A DNA stretch of 64,000 nucleotides from Fischerella sp. PCC 9605 (GCF_000517105.1 NZ_KI912154.1:222441-286440), one strand, 5' to 3'. Shown: positions 1-9,927, numbered from the stretch's first letter. The notes: generated by a model from the sequence alone, not told the origin. Numbers and translations: made by a program.

Positions 1-56
1 GTGGAAGTGCAGTAATGTATGAAGCTGAGGAGTACTAATAGACCGAGGGCTTGACC
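1..56 (+). rRNA. 23S rRNA, 3' end (partial)
   Basis: The first bases match the conserved 3' end of cyanobacterial 23S rRNA (…gagtactaatagaccgagg… followed by gcttgacc). Only the last ~56 nt lie in the window, and the rest is upstream. A 5S gene follows about 130 nt later, as in a normal rrn operon. The exact end is inferred from the conserved motif. Confidence 0.9.
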
Positions 57-108
57 TCTACAAACTTTGGTGAATTTCGCTTTCTCTGTGCAGTCTTCAG
101 GGTTTTGT

Positions 109-172
109 TGATGGTTGATGGTTGTTAGTTGTTTGCAGTTTTTTACAACCAACCACCAACAACCAACAAACA
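109..172. repeat. Heptamer repeat and inverted repeat in 23S-5S spacer
   Basis: The spacer holds GTTGATG/GTTGTTAG-type heptamers followed by their inverted counterpart (caaccaaccaccaacaacc), so the RNA could fold into a long hairpin. The same GTTGTT…AACAAC family recurs near 15362, 38282 and 52018. It may act in rRNA processing here or may simply be an STRR insertion. Confidence 0.6.
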
Positions 173-183
173 CCAAAAAGTTT

Positions 184-301
184 TCCTGGTGTCAATGGCG
201 CGGTGGAACCACTCTGAACCCATCCCGAACTCAGTTGTGAAACGCTGCTGCGGCGACGATAGTTGTCGGGTTGCCGACCGCCAAAATAGCTCGATGCCAG
301 G
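184..301 (+). rRNA. rrf: 5S rRNA
   Basis: A ~118-nt segment has the conserved 5S core (cccatcccgaactcag) and complementary ends (tcctggtg … gccagga). It lies downstream of the 23S end and is followed at once by a strong terminator, so it closes the rRNA operon. Confidence 0.92.
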
Positions 302-311
302 ACTTAATCAT

Positions 312-348
312 AAAAAAGCCTCTCTGTAATTACCAGAGGGGCTTTTTG
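312..348 (+). terminator. Rho-independent terminator of rRNA operon
   Basis: A stem of about 14 bp (aaaaagcctctctg / cagaggggcttttt, one G-T pair) encloses a short loop and runs into a T tract. It lies 10 nt after the 5S gene and probably ends the rrn transcript. Confidence 0.85.
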
Positions 349-411
349 AATTATGGTTATAGAAATGTCTATATTTATTCTTTGAGTATTTTCTTTTGGA
401 AATATATACAG

Positions 412-1029
412 ATGAGAAATATTGCTATTAAATTTGGAATAAGTTCTGCTTCTATACTTATGGCTTTAAATGTTTTAGATTATTTATACGAAGAAGAAAA
501 ACATGATTATCAAAGGTCAGACTATCCTAAGCTTAGAAAAGATTTTATCAAATATGCAAAAGAAAAACCTTTTTCTAATGAATTTAGAGAAACTCAAAAA
601 AGTCTTGAAAAATTACGTATTAGATTTTATGCAAGATTAATTTCATGTCTCTCTACTATCAGACAGTTAGAAGAAAATCTCGAAGATATTTTTAAGAAAT
701 TTACACAATACGATGAGAGTAAACAAAATAAAAAAGATTGTATAGTTCAGGCAATCAAAGAAAGGAAAGAAGAGATTAAAAGATATTATGTGTGGAGAGA
801 TAAAGTATTTTCTCACTTAGAAACGAATGGTTCAAAAGATTTAAAAGAAGAGATTAGGTTTTTATATGGCGGTTACATCATTGATATTAGCAAGGAAGAA
901 TGTTTGTCTCTTAAACCTAATCCTGAACTATTAATTTTTTCAGAATTAGATATTATTACTCAACATGAAAAATTACTGCAACATTATGATAATTGGGAAA
1001 CATTGTTTAATGCTTACTCTACCAGCTAA
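412..1029 (+). CDS. AT-rich hypothetical protein, largely helical
   Basis: An open frame of 205 codons starts at the ATG at 412 (MRNIAIKFGISS). The frame stays open further upstream, but that part overlaps the 5S gene and terminator, so the internal ATG is preferred. No clear ribosome binding site is visible. The protein is rich in Lys, Glu and Ile, and residues ~40-130 look alpha-helical or coiled-coil, with no signal peptide or membrane segment. I do not recognise a family. Base composition is clearly more AT-rich than the neighbouring metabolic genes, which fits an acquired or orphan gene. Function unknown. Confidence 0.6.
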   Translation: MRNIAIKFGISSASILMALNVLDYLYEEEKHDYQRSDYPKLRKDFIKYAKEKPFSNEFRETQKSLEKLRIRFYARLISCLSTIRQLEENLEDIFKKFTQYDESKQNKKDCIVQAIKERKEEIKRYYVWRDKVFSHLETNGSKDLKEEIRFLYGGYIIDISKEECLSLKPNPELLIFSELDIITQHEKLLQHYDNWETLFNAYSTS

Positions 1030-1211
1030 TTTACTATATTCAACGAGCTGGTAGCGATTGCGTGGAAGGAAGCTAAACCCAAAGTCAAGTCTAATGGTAA
1101 ACTTTGGATTTCGTTCCTCAAAACAAACTTTGCTTAAAATGATGTAAGCATGATGCAGAAATTTGGGAACACTAAGTAAAACAAAGCTTTGAAAGATTCC
1201 CATTGCTAGCT

Positions 1212-1562
1212 ATGACTTTCTACTATAACCCTAAAACGAAGCAACTTGAACCAGATTCAGATTTAGTTGATTTTGCAGCAATAGCACCTGCTATTATTCC
1301 TTTTAGCCCTATGGGATTAGTCTATGTAATGCTCAAACAATTCTTTCAGCCTGGAAGTCTTGGAAAAGACGATGCGAAAAACATAGAAACCATTATTAAA
1401 GCTGGTAAGGATAACGGTGTAGATGAAATGGAGATAGAACTAGATCGTGAAGTTATGCAAGGTTTAGATATAAATGCATTTCAAGAGGTAGAGGGAATCA
1501 ACGTAACACTAGGTCAGAAAGGTAAAAGTCGTTATCGACTCAAGGTAAAGTATAAGAATTAA
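1212..1562 (+). CDS. Hypothetical protein
   Basis: A 116-codon frame starts at ATG 1212 (MTFYYNPKTKQL), three codons after an alternative TTG at 1203. An apolar stretch (~residues 18-40, including AIAPAIIPFSPMGLVYVMLK) could be a membrane or core helix. The C-terminal half is acidic then basic and ends in KVKYKN. The region ~46-75 (KNIETIIKAGKDNGVDEMEI) resembles a small alpha/beta fold. No family recognised. It lies 180 nt after another orphan ORF, and the two may be a pair on the same strand. Confidence 0.55.
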   Translation: MTFYYNPKTKQLEPDSDLVDFAAIAPAIIPFSPMGLVYVMLKQFFQPGSLGKDDAKNIETIIKAGKDNGVDEMEIELDREVMQGLDINAFQEVEGINVTLGQKGKSRYRLKVKYKN

Positions 1563-1639
1563 TTCAAGCCAGAACCGATTTTGGCAAATCTATACCAAAA
1601 CAAACATCTACGGCTAAGTTTTACTATGTAATCACTCGA

Positions 1640-1882
1640 TTGCAGAGAACAAAGACAGGTCAGCTTTACAGTAATTTAGGCTTGGCTCTTAGAGACATAG
1701 GGCATCACTGGTACGCTAATACGCTCTATGTCTGGAGCTGGGACAATGATTGCGTATATCAATTGGTTGAATTTGGAAAGACTTGGATCGCAGATGAGGT
1801 ACAAGTAAAGGATCGCGATCATGCTTCTGTATTTATTGGGTATGGTGGTTCCGAAAAGCCTCCTCCGGTGGTAATTTACTAG
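1640..1882 (+). CDS. Possible small hypothetical protein
   Basis: An 80-codon frame beginning with TTG encodes an aromatic-rich peptide (YANTLYVWSWDNDCVYQLVEF). There is no clear ribosome binding site and no family match that I recognise. A 93-codon frame on the other strand overlaps it. It could be a gene fragment or chance, and the call rests only on plausible amino acid composition. Confidence 0.25.
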   Translation: MQRTKTGQLYSNLGLALRDIGHHWYANTLYVWSWDNDCVYQLVEFGKTWIADEVQVKDRDHASVFIGYGGSEKPPPVVIY

Positions 1883-1979
1883 TGGGACTAATACTACTAA
1901 TGCAAGCGATCGCATTAGCATTACTGCCACAATTGCGCGATCGCCCTCAATTAACAAATGGATACCTAAAGATACAACT

Positions 1980-3686
1980 TTAGCTTACTCCCAGCCTCAA
2001 AAGTATCTCCGCTTGCATCTGTGCATTTATACGCTGCAATGCGCGATTGACTGCACCCAAAATTGCAAGCAGCGAGGCTGTAACGATATTAGAGTGAATA
2101 CCGACTCCGTATAACAAACCTGGAATAAAATCAGCTGCAATCTCTATGTAGGCGATCGCATTTGCGTTACTACCACCATTGCGCGATCGCTCTTCGTAAT
2201 GGTGAATTCGCACACCCAAACCGAGAGCATTGACAAAAGCATCAATAGGCCCATTGCCTTGACCGTGAACTGTGATAATTTTCTCATGCAGTTGCAATTT
2301 TACTGAAATGTTTTGCACTCCACTGTAATCATCAGTTTCAGATAAGTGATGAGTCATGTACTTCAGCGGCGCACATGCGTGTAAATACTCTTGCTCAAAC
2401 AACTGCCAAAGATCGCGAGAGGACATTTCTCTCCCAGAAGCATCCATTTGTGTTTGTACTGCTTGGCTAAACTCAATCTGCAAGCGTCGAGGCAAGACTA
2501 AATCATAGTCCCGTTCCAGCAAGAAAGCAATGCCCCCTTTCCCAGACTGACTGTTCACTCGTACCACAGATTCATATGTGCGTCCGACATCTGCTGGATC
2601 GAGTGGCAAGTATGGAACTTCCCAGAAGGCATCTGGTTTTTGTACGGCAAAGCCTTTCTTAATCGCGTCTTGATGGGAACCCGAAAAAGCTGTGAACACT
2701 AAGTCACCGACATAGGGATGACGGGGATGAATGGGTAGTTGCGTACTATCTTCAATAATTCTCGCCACTTCGTTAATGTTGGAAAAATCCAAACCAGGAT
2801 GGATGCCTTGGGTATAGAGATTCAAAGCCAGCGTGACTAAATCGACATTACCAGTGCGTTCGCCATTGCCAAACAAACAACCCTCAACCCTCTCTGCGCC
2901 TGCCATTTGGGCTAGTTCTGCTGCTGCTACTGCACAACCGCGATCGTTGTGCGGATGCACGCTAATAATGACGCTATCTCTCCGTTGTAAGTTGCGGTGC
3001 ATCCACTCTACTTGATCGGCAAATGTATTCGGTGTCGCCACCTCTACAGTTGCAGGCAGATTGATGATAGCTTTGTGCTGCGGTGTGGGTTGCCAGATAT
3101 CCAAAACTGCATCGCAAATTTCTTTGGCGAAGTCGAGTTCTGTTGCTGTAAAGGTTTCGGGCGAATACTGGAATTGCCAATTTGTCTCTGGGTGTTCTGC
3201 TGCCAATTCAGTAAATAGTTTGGCTGCGGAAACTGCCAGATTGATTGTTCCCAGACGATCTAAGCCAAAAACGGTGCGACGAAATACAGGAGAAGTTGCA
3301 TTGTACAAATGCACGATCGCACTTTTTGCTCCTCTTAAAGCTGCAAAGGTACGACGAATCAAGTCTTCTCTAGCTTGTGTCAAAACTTGAATCGTGACAT
3401 CATCAGGGATTAATTCCTGCTCAATCAAGGATCGAACAAAATCAAAGTCGGTTTGCGAAGCGGATGGAAAAGCGACTTCAATTTCCTTGAAACCAATGCT
3501 TACTAAAAGATTAAACAGGCGTAACTTACGCTCTACATTCATCGGTTCAATTAACGCCTGGTTCCCATCTCGTAAATCCGTACTCAACCAAATGGGAGGA
3601 TGAGTAATTATTTTATTTGTCCAAGTGCGATCGCTCAAATTAATTGGTGCAAATGGGCGATATTTTGTTGCAGGATTCTTTAACAC
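1980..3686 (-). CDS. leuA: 2-isopropylmalate synthase (568 aa)
   Basis: Catalyses condensation of acetyl-CoA with 2-oxoisovalerate, the first committed step of leucine synthesis, in the cytoplasm. The N-terminal TIM barrel shows the metal and substrate motifs [11 protein letters not shown] (~35-45) and [11 protein letters not shown] (~245-255). The C-terminal regulatory domain (~420-568) has the [20 protein letters not shown] signature of the LeuA allosteric dimer domain. At 568 aa it matches the longer, actinobacterial/fungal-like LeuA class (about 550-600 aa). Cyanobacteria often carry a second, shorter form elsewhere. Monocistronic here, with a 780-base spacer upstream. Function is assigned by motif and overall similarity. 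Confidence 0.93.
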   Translation of the reverse strand: MLKNPATKYRPFAPINLSDRTWTNKIITHPPIWLSTDLRDGNQALIEPMNVERKLRLFNLLVSIGFKEIEVAFPSASQTDFDFVRSLIEQELIPDDVTIQVLTQAREDLIRRTFAALRGAKSAIVHLYNATSPVFRRTVFGLDRLGTINLAVSAAKLFTELAAEHPETNWQFQYSPETFTATELDFAKEICDAVLDIWQPTPQHKAIINLPATVEVATPNTFADQVEWMHRNLQRRDSVIISVHPHNDRGCAVAAAELAQMAGAERVEGCLFGNGERTGNVDLVTLALNLYTQGIHPGLDFSNINEVARIIEDSTQLPIHPRHPYVGDLVFTAFSGSHQDAIKKGFAVQKPDAFWEVPYLPLDPADVGRTYESVVRVNSQSGKGGIAFLLERDYDLVLPRRLQIEFSQAVQTQMDASGREMSSRDLWQLFEQEYLHACAPLKYMTHHLSETDDYSGVQNISVKLQLHEKIITVHGQGNGPIDAFVNALGLGVRIHHYEERSRNGGSNANAIAYIEIAADFIPGLLYGVGIHSNIVTASLLAILGAVNRALQRINAQMQAEILLRLGVS

Positions 3687-4466
3687 GTTCGTTTCTTCCT
3701 TTGTTGTTGATCGTTGTTATGAGGCGTTGTGGCACAAGGTATTACAGAAAAAATTGGGCTGTCAGGTTGCCACATTGTCCAAACCTGAGAACCCACAGGT
3801 AGTCGTAGTAATGTCTCCAGCAGCAGATGTAGTTGCATAAAAATCTCCAACAAGTATTGTTTCAATATGTATTATTAGTGGTATGAGCAAAGGTTGAAAT
3901 GACAAAGAACTTTTCACGTCAAGCACTTTGCCGCATTCCAAAATCTTTGCATCTGTCCAAACTCTTAAATTAGTATCATTGGCGATTAACCATTATTTGT
4001 TTAATCTACCAATAGCGATTCCTCAAAAGAATCAGGTGCTGATTTCAATCAACAAAAAATCTATTTAGCTCATGTAAAATCTATTTGCGCCCAAGGCGCA
4101 GTAGCAGCCCCAGCCCTAGTAGAAGGCTAGAAAATAGTTGTAGAGATAGCTGCTTTACGAGCATAGTTTTACAAACCAATTCTTAAGGATAATTGTAACT
4201 CTATAAAATTTATAGGTCAATAGGTAAAGTCTAAAAATCTTTGAGGAAATCAATCATAAATAAATTCAGACATTGATCCTATTACAAATAATTTAGTCAA
4301 GTTAAAGTCAAATTTCTTCGTGAAAAAAATTATTACTTTTGGGCAATGCTAATTTCTTTCCCTGATAAAATCCCACCAAAGGAAGTAATAATTTTCACTC
4401 TTAAATAACATAAAACCCTATTTATCAGAACTTGGCGGACAAAATTCTGGAGAATTAGCAATTACA
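3687..4466. other. Non-coding spacer between divergent leuA and FadL-like gene
   Basis: These 780 bases must hold both divergent promoters. Short frames are present but none looks like a real gene. Around 3780-3800 an imperfect hairpin (cctgagaacccacagg) lies in the leuA leader, possibly structural. No recognised riboswitch or RNA was found. Confidence 0.5.
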
Positions 4467-5786
4467 ATGCAACCTTTAAGACCGCAACTTTGGTTTCTAC
4501 TACCCTGGTTGGTTCTCAGTATTTTCAGTCATCCCCAAATTGCCCAAGCATCTGGGTTTGCCTTATCTGAACAAAGTGTCAAAGGTTTAGGTAACGCTTT
4601 TTCTGGAGGAGCTACAGTAGAAGATGCCAGCGCTATTTTTTTCAATCCAGCGGCATTAACCCAATTGTCTGGTAACTCAGTTCAAGGTGCTGCTTTCTAT
4701 CTCTCGCCCACAGTTCGGTTTGAGAACCAGGGATCGTCACTAATTAACGGTACTCCGTTGCGCGGGGGTGAGGGGGGAGAAGCTGGTGTAAACGCGGTAG
4801 TTCCCAACCTTTACACCGCTTGGAGTCTTTCTCGAAGCATCAAACTTGGTCTGGGTGTGAATGTACCATTCGCTCTGACAACGGAGTATCAATCGGACTG
4901 GGTGGGGCGTTATCAAGCAGTCAAATCCAAGCTCACAACGATTAACATTAATCCAGCAGTCGCTGCAAAACTAAACGAGCAGCTTTCTGTTGGTGCTGGC
5001 GTAAATCTTCAATATGCCAATGCAGAACTTTCCAATGCCATTGATTTGGGATTGATTGGTAGTAGTTTCGGATTGCGATCGCTACCCCAATCTGCCGATG
5101 GTTTTGTAGAGGTGACAGGTGACGATTGGAGTTGGGGCTATAACTTAGGAATTCTCTACACTCCCAGCAAAAATACTCGTATTGGACTGGCGTACCGTTC
5201 TGCCATTACCCACCAACTCAAAGGCAATGCAGATTTTTCGGTTCCCACAGTTGCTGCACCTATTACTCAGCACGGGTTATTCACAGATACAGATGCCAAA
5301 GCGGAACTGAAACTGCCTGACAATCTTTCCTTGAGCGTCTACCAAAAGGTATCTCCTCAAGTTGCCATTACAGGGGATGTAACTTGGACAAACTGGAGCC
5401 GTTTTGACGAGCTGCGAATTGAGTTTGATAACCCAGATCAACCTGATAAAGTGCAACCTCAAAATTGGCAAGATACAGTGCGTTTGGGTTTAGGGGTTAA
5501 CTATCAAGTGAATAATGCCCTCACTTTACGAGCAGGGGTTGCTTACGACCTTACCCCAGTGAAAGACGAATACCGCACCGCCCGTATTCCAGATAGCGAT
5601 CGCACTTGGGTAGCGGTGGGCGCTAGTTGGCGGCCTTCTGATTCGCTCAGTTTAGATGTGGGTTACGCTCATTTATTTCTTGGTGATGCCCCTATTGAAC
5701 AGGTGAGTACAACTGAAGGGATTCTCAAAGGTGAGTATGACAATCAGGTGGATATTGTGGGAGTGCAGTTAAACTGGAGCTTCTGA
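4467..5786 (+). CDS. FadL/OmpP1-family outer membrane protein
   Basis: Predicted outer-membrane beta-barrel of the FadL/TodX family, which moves long-chain fatty acids or other hydrophobic compounds across the outer membrane. Residues 1-28 are a signal peptide (positive start, LWFLLPWLVLSIF core, cleavage after AQA). The mature N-terminus SGFALSEQSVKGLGNAFSG and the nearby DASAIFFNPAAL motif are the FadL N-terminal hatch signature. The rest is alternating beta-strand sequence ending in the aromatic VDIVGVQLNWSF, typical of an outer-membrane C-terminus. The length (439 aa) is normal for the family. Standalone, with a terminator after it. The substrate is not knowable from sequence, since photosynthetic cyanobacteria are not typical fatty-acid degraders. 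Confidence 0.88.
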   Translation: MQPLRPQLWFLLPWLVLSIFSHPQIAQASGFALSEQSVKGLGNAFSGGATVEDASAIFFNPAALTQLSGNSVQGAAFYLSPTVRFENQGSSLINGTPLRGGEGGEAGVNAVVPNLYTAWSLSRSIKLGLGVNVPFALTTEYQSDWVGRYQAVKSKLTTININPAVAAKLNEQLSVGAGVNLQYANAELSNAIDLGLIGSSFGLRSLPQSADGFVEVTGDDWSWGYNLGILYTPSKNTRIGLAYRSAITHQLKGNADFSVPTVAAPITQHGLFTDTDAKAELKLPDNLSLSVYQKVSPQVAITGDVTWTNWSRFDELRIEFDNPDQPDKVQPQNWQDTVRLGLGVNYQVNNALTLRAGVAYDLTPVKDEYRTARIPDSDRTWVAVGASWRPSDSLSLDVGYAHLFLGDAPIEQVSTTEGILKGEYDNQVDIVGVQLNWSF

Positions 5787-5792
5787 AAACTA

Positions 5793-5845
5793 GACGCACC
5801 TAAAGCGGAGAACTCCCCCGAATCAGGTGCATCTTGTGTTTTTTC
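5793..5845 (+). terminator. Terminator between convergent FadL-like gene and chlP
   Basis: Inverted arms gacgcacct and aggtgcatc (one mismatch) are followed by a gttttttc tract a few bases later. It lies between two converging genes and best serves the plus-strand gene. Confidence 0.55.
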
Positions 5846-5873
5846 TAATTCCCTAAGTCTCTGTATTTTCCGA

Positions 5874-7094
5874 TTACGGAGCGAGAGCATTACCGCGAAT
5901 TAAGCTACCAATTGTCTTGGCAGTAATTTTGAGCTGGGTGATGGGATTAGCTGGCACAACTGTTTTATACAGGTAGCTATCAAAAGTCAGCCGCTGTACA
6001 TCAAGGTCAGCACACATTTCCACAAATGCTTCACGGGTAGCATCGGAACGGTAAAAGACGGTTTGTAGGAGGTCTAGCACCTTGTAGGTGAGTCCGTATT
6101 TCTTATCCCAGCGCTTCAGGTAAACCTTGAGGTCAGCTTCCGTGGGGATGCGAGTACCGCCGTTGGACATTTCCACAATAGTTTCGGCACACATCCGCCC
6201 GGACTTGGCAGCAAAGTAAATGCCTTCGCCAGAGGACTTGGTAACATAGCCCGCAGCATCTCCAACCAAAGCCACACGACCGACAACGCGACGGGGACGG
6301 GGATGTTCGGGAATGGGGTGTGCTTCGACTTTGATGATTTGACCGCCTATCAGCTTGCGGGCAGCACGGGCGCGGATACCAGCTTGCAATTGTTTGATGC
6401 TGGCTTTGTTAACGTGCATCGTGCCGGTGCCAACAGCTACGTGGTCGTATTTGGGGAAAACCCAAGCGTAGAAATCGGTAGAAACGTCGTCACCGACGTA
6501 CATTTCCGCTAGGTCGTTGTAATAGACCATTTGCTCTTGGGGTAGGCGAATGCGCTCTTGAAAAGCGATCGCATAATTGTAATCCCCAGCATCAATTTCC
6601 TTGGCAATACGGGAATTGGCCCCATCCGCCCCGATAATTAAATCAACTTTCAGGGTTTTGGTAATGCCCTGAGCACCACCTTCTGTATGGTCTACGTAAT
6701 GGATGGTATAAGGGTCAGTGTTGTTTGTGGGAATATCAAGTTTATGAACGGTGGCATTTATTAAATGTGCGCCTAATTTTGCCGCGCGATTCCGCAGATA
6801 ACCATCTAGCACCTCGCGACGACACATTCCTATATATTCTTCTTCTTTTTCAAGATTGATATCAACCTCACGATTGGAGGGTGAAATCATTTTCATCTTC
6901 CGCACTTGGCGATCGATGATATCCTTGGGCAGGTCAAATTCACTGACCATGCACAGGGGAATTGCACCGCCACATGGCTTGGCATTGTCTAGCTTGCGCT
7001 CAAACAGGTAGGTTTCAATCCCAGCTTTCGCCAAAGTCTCTGCGGCAGATGAGCCAGCTGGGCCTGACCCAATAACAGCAACCCGTAGTGTCAA
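5874..7094 (-). CDS. chlP: Geranylgeranyl reductase ChlP
   Basis: Reduces the geranylgeranyl chain to phytyl for chlorophyll and tocopherol, using NADPH and FAD. The FAD-binding Rossmann motif VAVIGSGPAGSSAAE is at the N-terminus, followed by CGGAIPLCMVSEFDLP. The second FAD motif RVALVGDAAGYVTKSSGEG is in the middle. I chose the TTG at 7094 (MTLRVAVIGSG): a GGGAG ribosome binding site lies 7-8 bases upstream and the 406-aa product matches the usual ChlP length. An ATG at 7130 would add 12 residues but has no ribosome binding site. Stand-alone gene. Confidence 0.95.
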   Translation of the reverse strand: MTLRVAVIGSGPAGSSAAETLAKAGIETYLFERKLDNAKPCGGAIPLCMVSEFDLPKDIIDRQVRKMKMISPSNREVDINLEKEEEYIGMCRREVLDGYLRNRAAKLGAHLINATVHKLDIPTNNTDPYTIHYVDHTEGGAQGITKTLKVDLIIGADGANSRIAKEIDAGDYNYAIAFQERIRLPQEQMVYYNDLAEMYVGDDVSTDFYAWVFPKYDHVAVGTGTMHVNKASIKQLQAGIRARAARKLIGGQIIKVEAHPIPEHPRPRRVVGRVALVGDAAGYVTKSSGEGIYFAAKSGRMCAETIVEMSNGGTRIPTEADLKVYLKRWDKKYGLTYKVLDLLQTVFYRSDATREAFVEMCADLDVQRLTFDSYLYKTVVPANPITQLKITAKTIGSLIRGNALAP

Positions 7095-7410
7095 AGGTCT
7101 ACTCCCAATCTTCACATTTACCGAAAGCATCGTATCACGGAGTTTTAGCGGATTTATCTGTCACTCTCAGGATTTCACGGAATTGCAATATTCCTTAATG
7201 TTTCGCAAAGTAGGGGATCGGGGATTGGGGGAGGAGTGTTTAAAAAAATAACCACTGACGCGATTAATCGCGTCTCTACATAACTACTAAACACTAACTA
7301 CAACAACAGAGTATTAAAACTTTTATACCCAAGAGTATGCTGCTTATGGTATATATAATATACGAAAAACCCATCAAAAAGCCGTAGATTATTTGCAGAG
7401 GTTCCTACCA

Positions 7411-8427
7411 GTGGGCATAGTAGTTGAAAACGTATCCAAACAGTTTGGCAGTTTCAAAGCGGTTGATCGGGTGAGTCTGGAGATTGAAAGTGGCTCGCTT
7501 GTGGCTTTGTTAGGACCATCAGGTTCAGGAAAGTCTACTCTGTTGCGGTTAATTGCTGGCTTGGAAATGCCAGATAGCGGCAAAATTTTGCTGACTGGCA
7601 AGGATGCTACCTATCAAAGCGTGCAAGAACGGAATATTGGGTTTGTATTTCAGCACTATGCTTTATTTAAGCACATGACAGTGCGGCAAAATATTGCTTT
7701 TGGTTTGGAGATTCGCAAGGTTCCAAAAGCAAAAATCAAGATGCGGGTAGAACAATTGCTGGAATTGGTGCAACTGAGTGGGCTGGGCGATCGCTACCCA
7801 TCACAATTATCCGGCGGTCAACGGCAAAGGGTAGCCTTAGCAAGGGCATTGGCAGCAGAACCCAAGGTATTATTGCTAGATGAACCCTTCGGTGCGCTGG
7901 ATGCCAAAGTTCGTAAAGACCTACGCGCTTGGTTGCGGCGGCTGCATGATGAAGTGCATGTTACCACTGTTTTTGTTACTCACGATCAAGAAGAAGCGAT
8001 GGAAGTCTCAGATGAAATCGTGGTGATGAATAAAGGACGTGTGGAACAGGTGGGGACACCTGCGGAAATTTACGATCATCCCGCCACAGCATTTGTGATG
8101 AGTTTTATCGGGCCTGTGAACGTGTTACCTAGTACTTCGCGAATTTTCCAAGGTAACGGGTTCGATTCGGCACACCCAGAAATGTTCTTGCGTCCGCAAG
8201 ATGTAATTATAGAAACCTCCCCCAATGGCACTACCGTACCTGCAAGGGTGAGTCGATTGATACATTTAGGCTGGGAAATTCAAGCGGAATTGTCTTTAGA
8301 TGATGGGCAAGTAGTGACAGCACACTTAACACGCGATCGCTTTGATCAATTGAAGTTGGAACCGCAGCAAAAGGTGTATGTAAAACCGAAGGATGCTAAG
8401 TCTTTTCCGCTGTATTATTCAATTTAA
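7411..8427 (+). CDS. cysA: Sulfate/thiosulfate ABC transporter ATPase CysA
   Basis: ATP-binding subunit of the sulfate importer. It has Walker [10 protein letters not shown] (~35), Q-loop FVFQHYALF, signature LSGGQRQR, Walker B VLLLDEP, and the switch His in [16 protein letters not shown]. The C-terminal regulatory segment (~230-338) includes [10 protein letters not shown] as in CysA. GTG at 7411 is chosen because AGAGG lies 9 bases upstream and the family starts MGIVVENV. A TTG at 7393 would add 6 residues. The membrane subunits (CysT/CysW) and binding protein are not adjacent, so it must pair with subunits encoded elsewhere. A related polyamine or molybdate ATPase is less likely. Confidence 0.88.
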   Translation: MGIVVENVSKQFGSFKAVDRVSLEIESGSLVALLGPSGSGKSTLLRLIAGLEMPDSGKILLTGKDATYQSVQERNIGFVFQHYALFKHMTVRQNIAFGLEIRKVPKAKIKMRVEQLLELVQLSGLGDRYPSQLSGGQRQRVALARALAAEPKVLLLDEPFGALDAKVRKDLRAWLRRLHDEVHVTTVFVTHDQEEAMEVSDEIVVMNKGRVEQVGTPAEIYDHPATAFVMSFIGPVNVLPSTSRIFQGNGFDSAHPEMFLRPQDVIIETSPNGTTVPARVSRLIHLGWEIQAELSLDDGQVVTAHLTRDRFDQLKLEPQQKVYVKPKDAKSFPLYYSI

Positions 8428-8458
8428 AAATAAGCAAACAAGTTGAAAGCCAATATTC

Positions 8459-8482
8459 ACCCCAATAAACAGGGGTATTTTT
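8459..8482 (+). terminator. Weak terminator after cysA
   Basis: A 5-bp GC stem (acccc / ggggt) with an 8-base loop, followed by attttt, about 30 bases after the cysA stop. Confidence 0.5.
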
Positions 8483-8683
8483 GGTTGTTGCCAATCAAGT
8501 TAGCTCAAATTCTGAACTAGTATGTCACGGCAAAGAGTAGCAATTTGAAACGCAGAGGGGCGTAGAGTCTTGGTGCAAAAATTTCGCTATGAACTTATTT
8601 AATGTTGTACTAAGTATGTGAACAAGTCTTAGGAAGTAGTTTTTGCCCACTAACTACTAACTACTAACCACTAACCACCTTAG

Positions 8684-9097
8684 CTATGACTTCACGTGAT
8701 GCACCTCAATCACCGTATGCACGTTACCACGTGGTGCAAAATCCGCTTTAACAGTTATTTCCAAAGGATCGCAAGCGGCGACAAAATCATCCAAAATTTG
8801 ATTAGCTGATTCTTCGTGGGAAATATAGCGATCGCGGTAACTGTTAATGTAAAGCTTTAGCGCCTTTAATTCCACTACCAGTTGATCGGGTATGTAGGTA
8901 ATGTGAATTGTGGCAAAGTCAGGATAGCCAGAAAATGGGCATTTACAGGTAAATTCCGGCAATGATATGTCAATTTTATAGCGACGTCCCACACGCGGAT
9001 TGGGAAATGTAATTAGTTTTCCTTCCGCAATATTGCGTTCGCCATACTTCATTTCTTGACTTGGCTGAGATACAGTTTCAGGTGAGGAATTGCTCAT
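8684..9097 (-). CDS. queF: NADPH-dependent 7-cyano-7-deazaguanine reductase QueF
   Basis: Reduces preQ0 to preQ1 in queuosine tRNA modification. It shows the catalytic Cys in FTCKCPFSGYPDFA, the QueF motif ELKALKLYINSYR, and HEESANQILDDFV and PRGNVHTVIEVHHVK at the C-terminus. This is the short, single-domain (YkvM-like) form. ATG 9097 is preferred over a TTG four codons upstream. No other queuosine genes are next to it. Confidence 0.94.
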   Translation of the reverse strand: MSNSSPETVSQPSQEMKYGERNIAEGKLITFPNPRVGRRYKIDISLPEFTCKCPFSGYPDFATIHITYIPDQLVVELKALKLYINSYRDRYISHEESANQILDDFVAACDPLEITVKADFAPRGNVHTVIEVHHVKS

Positions 9098-9118
9098 GGA
9101 CAAATTCAAAATTAGTCA

Positions 9119-9149
9119 ATGGTCATTGGTCATTGGTCATTGGTCATTA
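9119..9149. repeat. Heptamer tandem repeat (GGTCATT)n
   Basis: Four perfect copies of the 7-mer ggtcatt lie just upstream of queF. The same heptamer recurs near 63610 and, diverged, near 28325 and 37437: cyanobacterial STRR. Confidence 0.8.
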
Positions 9150-9188
9150 GAATTTAAACTTTTGACTTTTGAATGCGTGACTTTTGAC

Positions 9189-9608
9189 TTATAAATCTTC
9201 TGCTTCCCAATCTGGTAATTCATCTGCTTCCCAGTCTGGGCAATTTTCACCCTCCCATCCGTAGGGGTGCATACCGCAGACTAATAAATTACCACCATAA
9301 ACTTGACCGTGGTAATGACAACAACCTATACAAGCGGGATTTTGTTCTACCGAGGGTTCAACTGGGTAAGGAAAAGCCGGATCTAAATCATCTCCTACCA
9401 CATCTTCTAGTTCCCAGTAAATTTGCTCAGCTAAATCTTGCAAATACTGGTCAACCTCAGTAGCAATTGTATTTTGCAATTGCTCGGTTATTTCTTCCGT
9501 GACTTCAAAAAAAGTATCTACCATTTCACTCATCCCTTGGAAAAAGTGTTCTACTTCATCAGCCACTGTTTGTACCATTTCCCAAATTTCTTTTTGCCAA
9601 TTTTCCAT
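9189..9608 (-). CDS. Conserved-type hypothetical protein with Cys cluster
   Basis: A 139-aa acidic protein. Residues ~1-75 are a Glu-rich amphipathic helix region (EMVDTFFEVTEEITEQLQ). Residues ~92-112 carry CIGCCHYHGQVYG … CGMHPYGW, followed by CPDW, which together look like a metal-binding (Zn or Fe-S) knuckle. The C-terminus repeats DWEADELPDWEAEDL. No signal peptide. The arrangement of the Cys/His residues suggests a real, constrained protein, but I cannot assign a function. It is transcribed in the same direction as queF, 90 bases upstream of it. Confidence 0.75.
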   Translation of the reverse strand: MENWQKEIWEMVQTVADEVEHFFQGMSEMVDTFFEVTEEITEQLQNTIATEVDQYLQDLAEQIYWELEDVVGDDLDPAFPYPVEPSVEQNPACIGCCHYHGQVYGGNLLVCGMHPYGWEGENCPDWEADELPDWEAEDL

Positions 9609-9927
9609 AAAACTAACGCCTTACTGGCTATGTAAATAGAGGACACTGGTGTATCTGCCAGAAATTGCCTGTTGTTTTGGATTTCCTGAGAGTAGACGTT
9701 TTTCCGGAGGGTGGGTACGTAAGCATTGCGTAGACACCCTTTCAGCAACTTCTCTTTGGGTATTATTGTCTTGTCGCAACCAAATGCCCGTAGATGTTCA
9801 GTACTACTTAGCACCGAAGCACTGAAGCACACCCTGAGGAACAGGTTTTAACTAAAATTTTAAGCCATAGAGTAATGGGTTGATATCAGTATTGCACTAC
9901 TAATCTCAACCCATCACAAATTGCCAA

